64,000 bases of DNA from DATBJG01 sp963790545 (GTDB taxonomy: Bacteria; Acidobacteriota; Vicinamibacteria; Vicinamibacterales; JAMQPK01): positions 620,001 through 684,000 of the forward strand of contig CAWBPA010000024.1 in NCBI GenBank assembly GCA_963790545.1. Direction: 5' to 3'. Below are positions 45,702-54,617 of the stretch, piece by piece. Below the pieces are notes generated by a model that made no database searches, was not told the DNA's origin, and saw only the letters and a program-made list of their open reading frames with translations. The position numbers and the translations under genes are program-made. Within the stretch, counting starts at the first letter, position 1, and each line of letters opens with the position of its first letter.

Positions 45702-46979
45702 CTAGAGTCCCCCAGCTCCGAGTCCCGGGTTGAGAATACCCGCTGGGTCGAACTGGCGCTTGATGGTCTGCATCAATGGAATCGCGTCACTACCCGCGCC
45801 CAGTGCGGCCAGTCGGCTTTTGAGCCCGGGACTGGCACGCAGGGCCGTGATGAAGACCTCGCCCGGCCTGAATTGGGATCTCAGTTGGCCCACACATCGT
45901 TCGATCTGGTCGTCACCATCGTCGAGTCGCAGCAGCAGGACGCCAACGCCAGCTCGTCCGACGAGCTCCCACTCGGTCCCGGACTGCGATTCCCGAAGCC
46001 ATTCCGCGAGGGCCGTGACCCTGGCGGGCAGGAAGCTGAGCTTGATCACGCTGCCGGGCTTTTCCCACGGACGTCCCTCGTGCCCCTGCCACAGCTCCGT
46101 TTCGGCAGCACCATCGACGATTTCGCACCTGGCGCCGCGTGCTGAGCCCTGGGTTGCCACATCCAACGCCTGTTGGTGCGACCCGCGTTCGGCAGCCTGA
46201 AACCTGATCAACAGCCGTCCTGGTGGAATCTCGAGTTCGACGGCGCTCGGCACGGTCTGACCTGCGGCCAGATCGGTCAGCACGAGTCCCAATACGGCAA
46301 AGCTGTTGGCGCTCACGATGACCGTCCGGGAGGACGAAGCCATGGGAGCGAGCTTGAACGTCGCGTCCACGATGAGGGCCAGTGTGCCGTAGGACCCCGT
46401 GACCAGACGGGCCAGGTCGTAGCCGGCCACGTTCTTCACAACGATTCCACCCGCCTTCGCGAGCCGTCCGTCCGTGCGAGCAAGCGTCACGCCGATAATC
46501 AAGTCGCGCGGCGCCCCATGTCGGTGCCGGCGGGGGCCGCTGTCGTTGGTCGCAACGATTCCGCCAATCGTCGCGGTATGCCCCCAGGCGGGATCGAGTG
46601 GAATCCACTGCTGGTGCGCGCTGAGTTCACGGTTGACGCGGTCGAGCGGTGCACCCGCCTGCACCGTTGCGGTCAGGTCGCCGTGACGATGTTCAACCAA
46701 CGAATCGAGCCGCCGGGTCGACAGAATCAGGTCGACACGCTCGAGGGGCGGGCCCCAGGCCGCTTTTGTACCGCCCCCTCGAATCGCAAGCGGGATGCCG
46801 TCTCTCGAAGCCCACGCGAGGACGGCAGCTGCACGCTCGGCATCCGGTGGTTCGATGATGACGAAGGGTGGGGCCGCGTGACCGGGCTCCGAGGTACTGG
46901 GGACCATTCGAGCGTGTTCGTTGCCAACCACGCCTGAAGCCATTTGGAGGATCGCTTCTGGTGCTCGGCGCTCCGCCAT
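45702..46979 (-). CDS. glcE: Glycolate oxidase FAD-binding subunit GlcE
   Basis: A 425-residue FAD/PCMH-type subunit. FAD-binding segments are IPLAIRGGGTKAAWGPPL, WGHTATIGGIVATNDSGPRR and KNVAGYDLARLVTGSYGTLA; the C-terminal IPLMQTIKRQFDPAGILNPG is typical of the GlcD/GlcE family. Start ATG overlaps the glcD stop (TAATG), showing coupling. Acts with GlcD and GlcF at the membrane to oxidise glycolate to glyoxylate. Confidence 0.93.
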   Translation of the reverse strand: MAERRAPEAILQMASGVVGNEHARMVPSTSEPGHAAPPFVIIEPPDAERAAAVLAWASRDGIPLAIRGGGTKAAWGPPLERVDLILSTRRLDSLVEHRHGDLTATVQAGAPLDRVNRELSAHQQWIPLDPAWGHTATIGGIVATNDSGPRRHRHGAPRDLIIGVTLARTDGRLAKAGGIVVKNVAGYDLARLVTGSYGTLALIVDATFKLAPMASSSRTVIVSANSFAVLGLVLTDLAAGQTVPSAVELEIPPGRLLIRFQAAERGSHQQALDVATQGSARGARCEIVDGAAETELWQGHEGRPWEKPGSVIKLSFLPARVTALAEWLRESQSGTEWELVGRAGVGVLLLRLDDGDDQIERCVGQLRSQFRPGEVFITALRASPGLKSRLAALGAGSDAIPLMQTIKRQFDPAGILNPGLGAGGL

Positions 46980-48434
46980 TACAGGCGCTCGGCGAGACCC
47001 GCGAGTTCGGCAGGGTGCTTGCGATACGGTCCGGGAACTTCACCGCAGAGGCGTGGTGTTGGAAAGACCTTTCCGGGATTGCAGAGATTGACCGGGTCGA
47101 ATGCGCATCGAAGCCACTGCATCGTGTCGAGATCGTCGGGGGTGAACATTTTCGGCATTTGAGCGGCCTTGTCGGCGCCCACTCCGTGCTCCCCGGTAAT
47201 CGAACCGCCTGCCTCGATGCAGTACGTGAGGATTTCCGACGCAACCGACTCGGCGAGCTCGGCTTGACCGGGCACGCTCTCGTCGTAGCACACGAGTGGA
47301 TGAAGATTTCCGTCGCCCGCGTGAAAGACATTGCCAATGCGCAGCCCGGACCTCACCTCGAGGGCACGTATGCGCGCGAGCACTTCCGGAAGCTTCGTTC
47401 TGGGGATGACACCATCCTGCACGTAGTAGCTGGGTGACACGCGCCCCATCGCGGCAAATGCGGCCTTGCGTCCCTTTCCAGATCCGCGCACGCTGGTCGT
47501 CCGTCTGCGCGACCTCAATCGACCACGCACCCCGGGCCCGACAACGCTCCTCGACCAGCAGAAACAGTTCGGACACTTCGGCACGTGGTCCGTCGAGCTC
47601 GACGATGAGCACGGCCTCCGCAGCAGGAAAGTTCGGGTGCACGGCAGCCTCGGCCGCCTGGATCGTCAGCCGATCCATCATTTCAACCGCGGCGGGAATG
47701 ATGCCGGCGGCGATGATGTCTGAGACGACATTGCCGGCGGCCTCGGTCGAATCGAACGCCGCCAGCAGGGTCTGCACCGTTTCGGGTTTGCGCAGGAGCT
47801 TCAGGATCACCTTTGTGACGATGGCCAGAGTGCCCTCCGAGCCGACGAGCACCCCCACAATGTCGAGCCCCGGCGGATCCAACGCCGAACCACCGACATG
47901 AATGAGATCTCCGCTCGGCAGCACCGCCTCGAGGCCGAGCACGTGATGGACCGTAAAACCGTACTTCAGACAGTGCGCGCCACCTGAGTTCTCGGCTACG
48001 TTGCCGCCAATCGAGCAGATCAGCTGGCTCGACGGATCGGGCGCGTAGTAGTAGCCGTACGGTGCCACCCGACGAGTCACTTCGAGATTGATCACACCCG
48101 GTTCGACCGTGATGCGCTGATTTGGAATGTCGACGTCGAGCACGCGGTTCAACCGTGTGAGGACGATCAGCACGCCGTCTTTGACCGGCAGGGCGCCGCC
48201 GGAGAGCCCGGTTCCGTGTCCACGCGCCACGAACGGGACGCGACGGGTGTGACAAAGCCGGACCACCTGCTGCACTTCGTCAGCGGTATCTGGAAGAACC
48301 GCCACGGCCGGCGTGGACCGGAGTCGCGCGAGACCATCCGACTCGTAGACGTGCAGCTCGTTCGGGTCGCGCACCAGGCCTTCGCTACCCACGATGCGCT
48401 CGAGCTCGGCGACGAAAGAAGGCTTAAGGCTCAT
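46979..48434 (-). CDS. glcD: Glycolate oxidase catalytic subunit GlcD (one frameshift)
   Basis: FAD-linked 2-hydroxyacid dehydrogenase. The first frame gives VPFVARGHGTGLSGGALPV, PDPSSQLICSIGGNVAENSG and GSEGTLAIVTKVILKLLRKP. At about 47473 an extra G in AAAGGG shifts the frame; the protein goes on as RKAAFAAMGRVSPSYYVQDG, IGNVFHAGDGNLHPLV (family His motif) and SITGEHGVGADKAAQMPKMF, ending at 46979. Frame-restored length is about 485 residues, as expected. The homopolymer location favours an assembly error. Co-transcribed with glcE. Confidence 0.9.
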
Positions 48435-48444
48435 GGCTTAAGGC

Positions 48445-49882
48445 TCACGGCCTCGCATATTGATCGATGATCGTGCCAATAGCCCGGCGGCACACGCGGC
48501 AGAAGCCAACGGGGTCCCGGGTGAACATGATGCAGTCGGCTTCCGGACGATAGAGACCTTTGGTTTCGTAGCCGGCCCCCTCGAATGCCCCCACCTTGCC
48601 CGAGTACTTCATCGACGACAAAAACTTCAAATCCCAGGCCATCTGATCGCGAAAGTGCTTGTCGATCTCGGCCTCGGGCACACCCTTGGCTCGCAGCTCA
48701 CGGCGGCGCGCCTGGACCTCGCGGCTCTTCGTTTCGTACGCTTCTTTGTCCCAGGGTGTGGGCAGCGGCGTGCCGGGTTCGACCAGGTCGCGCCACTTCA
48801 GCTCTTTCGGGTTTTTCAAGGCCGTGATGTTCCGCTCCCACGGTTCGGGCTGATCGGCGGCGCCGGTCTCGTACGCCACATCGGACGTGTAGTATTCGTC
48901 GGCCAGCCCGGCAAAGTGGTGACCGAACTCGTGGATGAACACGTACTCGGCAAATCCCGTGTCAACCGCGGAGGTTGCCTGGTCGTTGAAGATGCCGCCT
49001 CCACCGTATTGCTGCTCGTTGACGAGGATTTCGATGAACTCGTAGGGCGCCGAGGCTGCGGCGTCGCGGAACGCTCGATTGTCGAGCGTCAGCACGTACC
49101 GTTCGGAATCAAAAATGTTGTACTCGGCGGAAATTGGCGTCCTCCGGAACGATCCGACGTGGGGACGATTGACCCCGGACTGGGGCGATGGCAGGTCGAG
49201 GCCCCGCACGTTGAAGTCGCTCTTGCGGCTCCGAAAAGGCTCGACGGCAAACAGCGCATCGACGAGCCGTTTGGCATCGGCATGGAACTTCGGTAGTTCG
49301 CCCGCTGTGTATCCTTCACTGATGAGCAGGATGTCGACTTTCTGTGCGGCCGGCCCGCTCTCGAACAACGTCCAGACGGTTCCGGCCTTGGGCGGGGTCG
49401 CACGATTGACGAAGCGCGAATTGGGGTCGACCACGGTGGACCAGAACTCGTGGAAACTGTTGTCGCGATCGCGCTTTTTCAGCACCACCTGGACTGGCGC
49501 CTTCGGCCAGGGAAAGCGCAGCGACTCGGAAAATGATCGATGGATCCGCCGATATTCCGGGGTGGTCTCCCACTCACCGTATACAGAAGCAAATCCGCGT
49601 GAGTAGATCGTGCGGTTCGTGGCCCGATCAATCACTTCGAACAGATACTTTCCGAGATTCAGATCGTCCACCAGGCGGGTCCGGCTTCCGGGCCAGGGCC
49701 CATCGGAGACCACGCGATCGAGCGCGACAATCTCCTGTCCCAGGCCACCGGAGTGGACAACGTCCACACGCATCGTGTCTTCAGCTGAAGAAAGTGTCGA
49801 ACGGCGACGACTGCGTGACCGGAACCGCAATCGACACGACGGAGGCGACAAGCAGGACCGTAACGAAAGCGAATGCCCTCAT
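48445..49882 (-). CDS. M64-family (IgA peptidase-type) metallopeptidase, exported (one frameshift)
   Basis: A zinc metallopeptidase of about 479 residues after frame repair. ATG 49882 opens a signal peptide (MRAFAFVTVLLVASVVSIAV); near 49798-49806 the frame shifts to TLSSAEDTMRVDVVHSGG, and the rest is continuous. The zinc site is FIHEFGHHFAGLADEYYTSD (HExxH plus acidic ligand). VDILLISEGYTAGELPKFHA and NEQQYGGGGIFNDQATSAVD match the M64 family, known from secreted IgA-degrading peptidases, though most environmental members have no known substrate. Confidence 0.87.
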
Positions 49883-49899
49883 GATGGGCATTCTAGCAA

Positions 49900-49992
49900 G
49901 TCTCAAGGCTCAAGGCTGAAGTCTCAAGTCAGTTCAGGCTTGAGTTTTGACATTTGAGCCTTCAGACTTGAGCCTTCAGACTTGAGCCGTGA
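49900..49992. repeat. Short-period TCAAGGCTCAAGGC / TTGAGCCTTCAGAC tract
   Basis: About 90 bases of TCAAGGCT and TTGAGCCTTCAGAC units; the left and right halves are roughly inverted (CAAGGCTCAAGGCTGAAG versus CTTCAGACTTGAGCC). Fills the divergent spacer between the M64 gene and the next gene. No clear promoter is visible within it. Confidence 0.75.
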
Positions 49993-50005
49993 GCTGGAGG
50001 TTCCC

Positions 50006-50359
50006 GTGTCGCCCACTTCAGACGATCTGATGGACATCGCCCGGGCGGGCGCCGACAGGATCGACATCGAAGGCGAAGCCCGACAGTTTCCGAGCTTCAG
50101 CGATATCGAAGACCAGTGTGAGGATGAATACGGCGAGCTGCTCGAGGCGCTGCACGAAGACGAGCTATTCGAACCGGTCAGCCTCGAGCGCCAGGAGGAG
50201 CTGATGAACACGATCAAGAACGCGCTCGCGTCCGACAGCCGTGAGCTGGTGGACGAGCTCGTCGATAATCTGTCCCGCCACATCTGGTTGCACCAGGAAG
50301 CGGCATTTCACCTGGGGATGGCCGTGGGACTTCGCATTGCGATGGGCCGGCGGCAATAG
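50006..50359 (+). CDS. Hypothetical acidic helical protein
   Basis: A 117-residue frame starting at GTG 50006 after a good ribosome site (GGAGG). It is acidic and mainly helical (DIEDQCEDEYGELLEALHED, ERQEELMNTIKNALASD, RELVDELVDNLSRHIWLHQE) and ends GMAVGLRIAMGRRQ. No signal peptide or membrane helix. I do not recognise a family. It lies 3 bases upstream of the Dam-type methylase, so they may be co-expressed. Confidence 0.75.
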   Translation: MSPTSDDLMDIARAGADRIDIEGEARQFPSFSDIEDQCEDEYGELLEALHEDELFEPVSLERQEELMNTIKNALASDSRELVDELVDNLSRHIWLHQEAAFHLGMAVGLRIAMGRRQ

Positions 50360-50362
50360 TCC

Positions 50363-51343
50363 ATGCCGATGGAAGCGTCATGTAGGACGATCGAAGCATC
50401 ACGTAGCGCGGACCCTTCAGAGTCCGCGAGTAAGCGTGTGCGGCCGCTGCTGAAATGGGCCGGTGGCAAACGCCAGCTCTTACCCCAAATCCGTCGTTTC
50501 TATCCCGATTCGTTCAACCGGTATTGGGAGCCGTTTCTTGGCAGCGGCGCCGTGTTCTTCGACCTCTATGGTTCCGGACGACTCCTCGGACACGATGCCG
50601 GACTGGTCGACAACAACCCGGACCTCATTGCGTGCTACGACGCGGTCCGAAAAGCTCCGGCCGGCGTGATTGCCGCCCTGCAGCGTCTGGCACACGAGCA
50701 AGGCCAGCATGGAACCGCCCACTACTACGATGTCCGCGATCGGCGTTTCAACCCGGCTCGCGTTCGTCGTGCCGGGGCGAATGGAGCGCCGCTGCGGTAC
50801 ACCGCAGAAATGGCAGCCATGCTCATCTACTTGAACCGCACCGGGTTCAACGGGCTCTTCCGCTTGAATTCAGCCGGCAGGTTCAACGTTCCCGCCGGGC
50901 GGTATCGCAGGCCGAAGATTTGCGACGCCGAAAACATCCGACGGGTGGCGGCAGCCCTGAACGAACCCTCCGTCACGTTGATGCACGCGGACTTCGACCG
51001 ATTGCTCCTCGCCGCGGCGGCGGGTGACTTCATTTACATCGATCCGCCGTACGCGCCAATCAGCAAGACAGCTCATTTCACGTCGTACACTGCCGGCGGG
51101 TTCGGCCATGACGAACAGCAGCGCCTCCGGGATGTCATCGTTCAGCTCGCAGAGCGCGGGTGTCAGATTCTGGTCAGCAACTCCACGGCCAGCGAAATCG
51201 CCGATCTGTACGAGCGAAGCCGGAAGGTGAAAAAGGCGGGGCTGCGGTGTGTGCGGGTACCTGCCCGCCGGGCGATCAATTCAAACGCCACCAGACGCGG
51301 GCCGGTCATGGAATTTCTCATCACCAATATCCCGGCGCCCTAG
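50363..51343 (+). CDS. dam: DNA adenine methylase (D12 class, Dam-like)
   Basis: N6-adenine methyltransferase, 326 residues as read here. It has the D12/alpha motif order: LLKWAGGKRQLLPQIRRFYP, SAM motif EPFLGSGAVFFDLY, then NNPDLIACY, NRTGFNGLFRLNSAGRFNVP and the catalytic DPPYAPISKTAHFTSYT. GATC specificity is usual for the family but unproven here. No restriction endonuclease or MutH is nearby, so it looks like an orphan methylase. Codons 14-22 of the outer start lie in a REP; translation may begin at GTG 50438 (VRPLLKW). Confidence 0.9.
   Translation: MPMEASCRTIEASRSADPSESASKRVRPLLKWAGGKRQLLPQIRRFYPDSFNRYWEPFLGSGAVFFDLYGSGRLLGHDAGLVDNNPDLIACYDAVRKAPAGVIAALQRLAHEQGQHGTAHYYDVRDRRFNPARVRRAGANGAPLRYTAEMAAMLIYLNRTGFNGLFRLNSAGRFNVPAGRYRRPKICDAENIRRVAAALNEPSVTLMHADFDRLLLAAAAGDFIYIDPPYAPISKTAHFTSYTAGGFGHDEQQRLRDVIVQLAERGCQILVSNSTASEIADLYERSRKVKKAGLRCVRVPARRAINSNATRRGPVMEFLITNIPAP
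50403..50428 (+). repeat. GTAG-headed REP palindrome
   Basis: GTAG-C then stem GCGGAC-CCTTCAG-AGTCCGC. It lies inside the longest frame of the Dam-type methylase, upstream of that protein's conserved domain. It is the short form of the element at 24890-24966. Confidence 0.75.
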
Positions 51344-51377
51344 GCTCGGTTTCAGTGTTCCGTCGTAAAATAGACGT

Positions 51378-51605
51378 ATGCCGATTTACGAGTATGCATG
51401 CAAAGGATGCGGCCAGCGGTTCGAGGCCCTGGTCAATGGATCGATTAAAGCCCACTGTCCCGCGTGCCAGAGTGAGGAGCTGGACCGGATGTTGTCGGTC
51501 TTTGCGGTGGGCGGGAGCGGCCAGAAATCGACGTTCAGCGAGGCTCCCGGCGCGTGCGGCACGTGCGGCGACCCCCGCGGCCCCGGTTCGTGTTCGATGA
51601 ACTGA
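51378..51605 (+). CDS. FmdB-family zinc-ribbon protein
   Basis: A 75-residue protein with the FmdB signature MPIYEYACKGCGQRFEALVN and a second pair of cysteines (CPACQSEELDRML), making a zinc ribbon, then a Gly/Ser/Cys-rich tail (CGTCGDPRGPGSC). Family members are regulatory proteins of unclear mechanism. Short gap after the methylase gene. Confidence 0.9.
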   Translation: MPIYEYACKGCGQRFEALVNGSIKAHCPACQSEELDRMLSVFAVGGSGQKSTFSEAPGACGTCGDPRGPGSCSMN

Positions 51606-51615
51606 AGCGTGTGCC

Positions 51616-53306
51616 CTACTTGCCCGTCCTCAGCTGTTCCGCGGTCACAAAGACTGGTTCGATGTCCACCGGCACGGACTTCAGCCGATCGAGCACGCGC
51701 TGAACGGGAGGACGCACCACTCCCAGCCGTTTCAGAAGGTCGCTCGCCTTGCCATAGTTCCCTTCGGCCTGCATCGTCATGATGTCGCCCGTGAGGTTCC
51801 TGACGGCGTCCTTGATCTTTTCGGCGACGACGCTGAAGGTCCCATCGCTCGCCACCGTTACCGCGCCGGCATCCAGCAGATAGTTGAGCTGTACCGCGAC
51901 GCCCTTGCCGTGCGCTTCGTTGATGCCGAAACGAATCGACCGAAACGCAGACGCCAGAAACGTCGTGTACATCGTCTGCTCGAAGCGCTTGTCGAGCACC
52001 CCTTTGTCGACGAGGTACTGAAGCGCAAAGAGCCCGGAAATGTCCGCCTTGGCCTCCTCAATCGCGCTGGAAGCCTCCTTCATCTCCTGCCGAACGGTCG
52101 TCGCGCGACCGCCCGCCGAGATGTTGTGCGGTCCAAGCCCGTGCATGAGCTCGTGCATGAGGATGTGGGTGAAGAAGGCGTCGAACGCCACGTCGCTCTG
52201 GAGCGGCCCTGGAAGGGCCACTTTGGAGATTGGCGCCAGGACCAGCTTGAACTTGGCTTCCTGCACATTCTTCAGCATGACGCGCTTGGATCCTTTTTCG
52301 CGGACCACGCGCTCGTCGTTGGGCAGGTTGAATGCGGCAGTCTGCACTCCCCGGTTGCCGTCACCTGAAGCAAAGATCTCATTCACCACGCGAATCGGTG
52401 CCATGGCGCCGAGCTTTGGATTCCTGTGTTTCGGATCAATCGGCAGATGGTTCTCGATGTCCTGCAGCTCGCCCCCGAATTTCGTCAGCTTCGCGGTTTC
52501 CACGTCGTCCCGGATTGTGATGAACGCTTCGAACGCCGCTTTGTAGTTGAACCATTCGTCTTCGTAGACTTCGTACGGTCCAATGGTCGGTTCGATGCTC
52601 GCATCCAGCTCCATCCAGGCGACGTCGCTGTCGAAATAGTCATTGCTGAGGAACGCATCCGCGCGGCTCGTCAAATATCGCTTCAGCGTGGGCTGTGTGG
52701 TGAGCGCGGCAGCCTGGCGAAGGAGATCGGCTGCCAATGCCAACTCACCCTGGTATTCCACGTTGTACGGAACAATCGTGAATTGTCGCGCGCCGGTGGC
52801 TGCCTTTCGGATGGTCGTGAAAAAACCGGTGGCGTCGGCTCGCTCCCGTTCCGGACGTGTTTTCAACCAGGCTTCCACGTCGCCCTTTGCCGCGTCCGCC
52901 GGATAGAAGTTTGCGGAAGGCGGGCTTGGCCGGCACCCCGGGAATGAACGCCGCATCATGGTCCAGCCGCGACCATGGTCCCTTGTTGATGAGGAAATAG
53001 TGGAGACGTGCCTGACCGAGCGGGGTCGTGTCCCTGACCAGGTCGAGCAACAGCGCTTCGTTTCCCGCCCAGACCTGGCGCAGGAACAGCGCATCCATGA
53101 CGCGGGCCGCCTCGATGATCTTTCCGAGCGCTCGTCGTTCGTTTTCGGGAAGTCGAGACACATCCGCGCCGACTTCGACGCGCGCAAATCGGGACGCCAT
53201 CGTCTTGAGCCGCAGCGACGTCGGGCAAAGCTGGCTGCTGAGCACCGGTGGTCGAGCCCACGAAGGCAGACGCAGCAAGCAGCGAAACCAAGGGCTTTTT
53301 CGTCAT
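51616..53306 (-). CDS. M49 dipeptidyl-peptidase III-like zinc peptidase, exported (two frameshifts)
   Basis: About 560 residues after joining three frames. ATG 53306 opens a signal peptide (MTKKPLVSLLAASAFVG..AQQ). Near 53225 the frame changes to MASRFARVEVGADVSRLPEN and RVMDALFLRQVWAGNEALLL, and near 52925 to NFYPADAAKGDVEAWLKTRP. The zinc site is HILMHELMHGLGPHNISAGG with the third ligand in SSAIEEAKADISGLFAL. HExxH replaces the longer HExxxH of classical DPP III, as in some bacterial M49 members. GPYEVYEDEWFNYKAAFEAF is family-typical. Probably a periplasmic peptidase. Confidence 0.85.
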
Positions 53307-53336
53307 AGGTGAAATTCTCGCACGAATATCTGAAAA

Positions 53337-53434
53337 GGCTCAACGCAGAGTTCGCAGAGGCCGCGGAGACCGCAGTAGATCATCTTATAGAATGCACTGC
53401 GAACTTCGCGCCCTCGGCGTCCTCAGCGTTGAAA
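53337..53434. repeat. AACGCAGAG..GCGTTGAAAA repeat, copy C
   Basis: Ends CTCAACGCAGAGTTCGCAGA and CCTCGGCGTCCTCAGCGTTG, the reverse complement of copy A at 25316-25412. Fills the gap between the M49 peptidase and queG; a CTCAAACTCTCAGTTTTC tract follows and codes for the last residues of QueG. Confidence 0.75.
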
Positions 53435-53440
53435 ATATTC

Positions 53441-54481
53441 TCAAACTCTCAGTTTTCGGATCGCCCAAGCCACGTGCTCCGCGACATCGGAGTCCTGGAG
53501 AGATTCATCCGGTCGCTGCTTCTCGAGAGCTGCAGCGGCGGTCGCCTCTTCGGAATTTCCAAGCGCAACGGCAAGATTACGCCGCAACCCCCGCAATTTT
53601 GGCCTCGTCAACGGACTTCCGTGCGTGATCTCCCTCAGCTCTGCGTCGGATCGCATCCAGAGATCAACGAGCCTCGGTCGATCGAAGGAAGATCTCGGCT
53701 CCCAGGAGGGCTCGTCTGAAATGGGCGGCCTCGCATTCCAGGGGCACACGTCCTGGCAGATGTCGCAACCAAACACATGACTGCCGAGAGCGTCTCGCTG
53801 GCCGTCGGGAATCGAGCCTTTGAGTTCGATTGTCAGGTAGGAAAGGCAGCGCGTTGCGTCGAGCAGCCAGGGTTCCACGATCGCACCCGTCGGGCACGCT
53901 TCGAGGCAGAGCGCACACGTGCCGCACTGATCGAGCGACGGTGTGTCGGGCTCGAGTGCAAGGCTGCAGACGATCTCTCCCAGGAAGATCCAGGAGCCGA
54001 GTGCCGGGTTGATGACGCAGGTGTTCTTGCCAATCCAGCCGATACCCGCGTGCTGCGCATAGACCCGTTCCTGGACAGGACCGCTATCCACATAGGCCCG
54101 CGCCTCGAAGGCGGCTCCATGCCGGTCGCGCATCCATTCCAGCAATGCGTCCAGCCGCCGTCCCACAACATCGTGGTAATCGTCGCCCCAGGCGTACCGT
54201 GCGATGGATGCCCGCGATGAATCCGAGCACTCCGTCGAGTACGGCCGATCGACGTTGTAGTTGGTGGCCGTGACAATCACCGATCGTGCGGAAGGAAGTA
54301 TCGAGCGGACATCGGCCCGCCGGCTTGCCGATCGCGCCATGTAGTGCATCTCACCGGCGTACCCGCGATCGATCCATTCACGAAGCCTCGCAAGCTCGGG
54401 AAAGCCCGCGGCCGGTGCGACGCCGCACAGATCGAATCCCAGCTCGGAGGCCCGGGTTTTGATTGCGGCGGTGGTTAGCAT
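53441..54481 (-). CDS. queG: Epoxyqueuosine reductase QueG
   Basis: Cobalamin and Fe-S dependent last step of queuosine tRNA modification. The 346-residue protein has the QueG N-domain (LGFDLCGVAPAAGFPELARL, RADVRSILPSARSVIV, SIARYAWGDDYHDVVGRRLD), the catalytic Asp region YVDSGPVQERVYAQHAGIGW and two 4Fe-4S motifs (CGTCALCLEACPTGAI, CDICQDVCPWNARPPIS). Start ATG 54481 (MLTTAAIK). The open frame further upstream is translated short-period repeat. The spacer to acnA (54482-54617) holds a TTCTCCGTTTTCCGTTCTCC tract. Confidence 0.95.
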   Translation of the reverse strand: MLTTAAIKTRASELGFDLCGVAPAAGFPELARLREWIDRGYAGEMHYMARSASRRADVRSILPSARSVIVTATNYNVDRPYSTECSDSSRASIARYAWGDDYHDVVGRRLDALLEWMRDRHGAAFEARAYVDSGPVQERVYAQHAGIGWIGKNTCVINPALGSWIFLGEIVCSLALEPDTPSLDQCGTCALCLEACPTGAIVEPWLLDATRCLSYLTIELKGSIPDGQRDALGSHVFGCDICQDVCPWNARPPISDEPSWEPRSSFDRPRLVDLWMRSDAELREITHGSPLTRPKLRGLRRNLAVALGNSEEATAAAALEKQRPDESLQDSDVAEHVAWAIRKLRV

Positions 54482-54487
54482 CGATCT

Positions 54488-54535
54488 TAAAGCCCGTTCT
54501 CCGTTTTCCGTTCTCCGTATTCCGTTATCCGTTGA
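54488..54535. repeat. Short-period TCTCCGTTTTCCG tract
   Basis: About six units of TTCTCCG, TTTTCCG and TATTCCG in tandem. Reverse-complement units (ACGGAAAACGGACGACGG) follow at 54591-54610, so the region may fold. Part of the queG-acnA spacer. Confidence 0.65.
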
Positions 54536-54617
54536 TGCAACGCATGATCGAGTCGGATCGTTCGAAGAAGACGCCCAGACAGACACGGAAAACGGACGAC
54601 GGAAAACTGAAAACCTT

